Shown here in pieces: positions 5,505 through 6,435 of a stretch of DNA of 6,435 nucleotides (positions are counted from its first letter, which is position 1; the number at the start of each line of letters is the position of its first letter). A program made the translations under genes and the position numbers. This stretch comes from Deltaproteobacteria bacterium (GTDB lineage Bacteria; Desulfobacterota; SM23-61). The DNA is taken from contig JAOUFX010000181.1 in NCBI GenBank assembly GCA_029857975.1, forward strand, positions 1 through 6,435, in the 5' to 3' direction. Under the pieces are notes generated by a model, which did no database searches, was not told where the DNA came from, and worked only from the letters and a program-made list of their open reading frames with translations.

Positions 5505-6435
5505 TTAACGGCGTTCTGTTGAGAGATGGGCATGGCCTTTCCCCTTTATCCCCAGAAACTGATCGAGGACTTCCGCCATCTTCTGCTTGGTACACACTCC
5601 CCGATGAACTTCGGAAAGAAATTGTAATTCGCTGAGTTTGGCCGGAATGGGCTGGCGGGTTATTGCGGCCAGTTCTTCCAGCAGGGTGAATTCATCCTTA
5701 CCCGATGGATCACGCCCTAAGGCTTCCAACACCGCCCGGTTAAATTTGAAAGGGCTGGCGGTAGAAGCCAGCAAAGCGGGCGTGGAATCGCCGGTCTCCT
5801 CTCGGTATTTTTGCAAGACGCTGTAACCGACGGCCGTATGGGGATCCATCAGGTAACCTTGCTTCTCGAAAGCCTCTCGGATGGCCAGGAGCGTATCCTG
5901 GTGGTCGGCAAAACCCCCGTAAAAAAAAGATTGGAGTTGGCCGAGGGGATTAGAAGGAATGTCATACCAGCCCTGGCTGGCCAGTTTTTCCATCCAAGCG
6001 GAGACAATGGCGGCTTGGCGCTCCGCCAATTCAAAAAGAAGTCGCTCCAGGTTGGAGGAAATCAGGATATCCATGGAGGGGGATTCGGTCTTGTAAAATT
6101 CCCGCCGCCGGTCGTAAACACCCGTCCGGATAAAATCAGTAAGGATCCTGTTTTGGTTGGAGGCGCAAATCAGCCTGGACAGGGGTAGCCCGCATAGCCT
6201 GGCGTAGTAGGCGGCCAGGATATTGCCAAAATTGCCCGTGGGAACGCAGATCAATATCGTCTGGCCGCGCTGGATCTTCCCGGCCGTCACCATATCATCA
6301 TAACCTGTGAAGTAATAAGCGATTTGGGGAGCCAGCCGCCCCCAGTTGATGGAATTGGCCGAAGAGAGCCGGAAGTTAAAGGCAGCCAGTTTTCCATTGA
6401 TGGCCGGGTCAGAAAATATTTGTTTGACTCCGGTT
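5505..6435 (-). CDS. thrC: Threonine synthase, C-terminal part (5' end outside window)
   Basis: Threonine synthase converts O-phospho-L-homoserine to L-threonine with PLP, the last step of threonine biosynthesis, in the cytoplasm. The frame is open to the right edge: 47 codons precede the ATG at 6293 and read as family sequence, including IFSDPAINGKLAAFNFRLSS and ANSINWGRLAPQIAYYFTGY. That ATG is therefore internal. In all, 309 C-terminal residues are visible and roughly the first 120-190, including the Schiff-base lysine, lie outside. Motifs (numbered from the internal ATG) are the phosphate-binding loop PTGNFGNILAAYYARLCGLP (18-37), ASNQNRILTDFIRTG (44-58), SPSMDILISSNLERLL (71-86), DPHTAVGY (149-156) and STASPFKFN near 177-185. 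This is the long bacterial/yeast-type enzyme, distinct from the zinc-ribbon homologue on the other strand. The MITE-like element follows its TAA stop immediately. No frameshift or missing motif is seen. Confidence 0.95.
   Translation of the reverse strand, partial: TGVKQIFSDPAINGKLAAFNFRLSSANSINWGRLAPQIAYYFTGYDDMVTAGKIQRGQTILICVPTGNFGNILAAYYARLCGLPLSRLICASNQNRILTDFIRTGVYDRRREFYKTESPSMDILISSNLERLLFELAERQAAIVSAWMEKLASQGWYDIPSNPLGQLQSFFYGGFADHQDTLLAIREAFEKQGYLMDPHTAVGYSVLQKYREETGDSTPALLASTASPFKFNRAVLEALGRDPSGKDEFTLLEELAAITRQPIPAKLSELQFLSEVHRGVCTKQKMAEVLDQFLGIKGKGHAHLSTERR

Noticed and set aside
5321..5505. CRISPR array or tandem repeat in the AT-rich gap
   Set aside because: The repeated words (AAATTGCAAA, AAAAATG, TTTTGAAAA) are arranged as a palindrome, not as regularly spaced direct repeats.
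6291..6293. ATG at 6293 as the start of the minus-strand threonine synthase
   Set aside because: Forty-seven upstream codons to the window edge translate as conserved threonine synthase sequence, so the gene is cut by the edge, not truncated.

Overview
The window looks like chromosomal DNA from a bacterium with moderately GC-rich genes and AT-rich intergenic gaps. The gene types, and an ACCACAGAG palindrome of a kind I associate with environmental Desulfobacterota (deltaproteobacteria), make that group a reasonable guess. No rRNA, tRNA or marker gene is present to confirm it. All assignments come from reading motifs; no database search was possible.

Layout. On the plus strand, bases 3-1475 encode an amidohydrolase of the N-acyl-D-amino-acid deacylase (D-aminoacylase) family that is cut by the left window edge. 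It is followed 25 nt later by a zinc-ribbon, threonine-synthase-like PLP enzyme (1501-2616). These two probably form an operon. They converge, with a 34-nt gap, on a minus-strand series. Read in the direction of transcription from the right edge, that series is: a threonine synthase (thrC, cut by the right edge, ending at 5505); a 170-bp AT-rich palindromic element that looks like a non-autonomous transposable element (about 5327-5499); a possible small cysteine-rich protein (5064-5276); a nitrilase-superfamily enzyme (4016-5050); a 195-nt gap with a second palindromic repeat (3884-3934); and a class V aminotransferase of the serine/alanine-glyoxylate type (2651-3820).

Function. Every confident gene is an enzyme of amino-acid or small nitrogen-compound metabolism: deacylation of N-acyl amino acids, two fold-type II PLP enzymes, a fold-type I transaminase and a C-N hydrolase. 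They do not form an obvious single pathway. A theme of amino-acid and organic-nitrogen turnover is the most that can be inferred. I see no defence, secretion, phage or CRISPR system. The least ordinary parts are the MITE-like element directly behind the thrC stop codon, the small cysteine-rich frame with a stop codon fused to the nitrilase Shine-Dalgarno, and the replacement of the metal-bridging cysteine by aspartate in the deacylase homologue.
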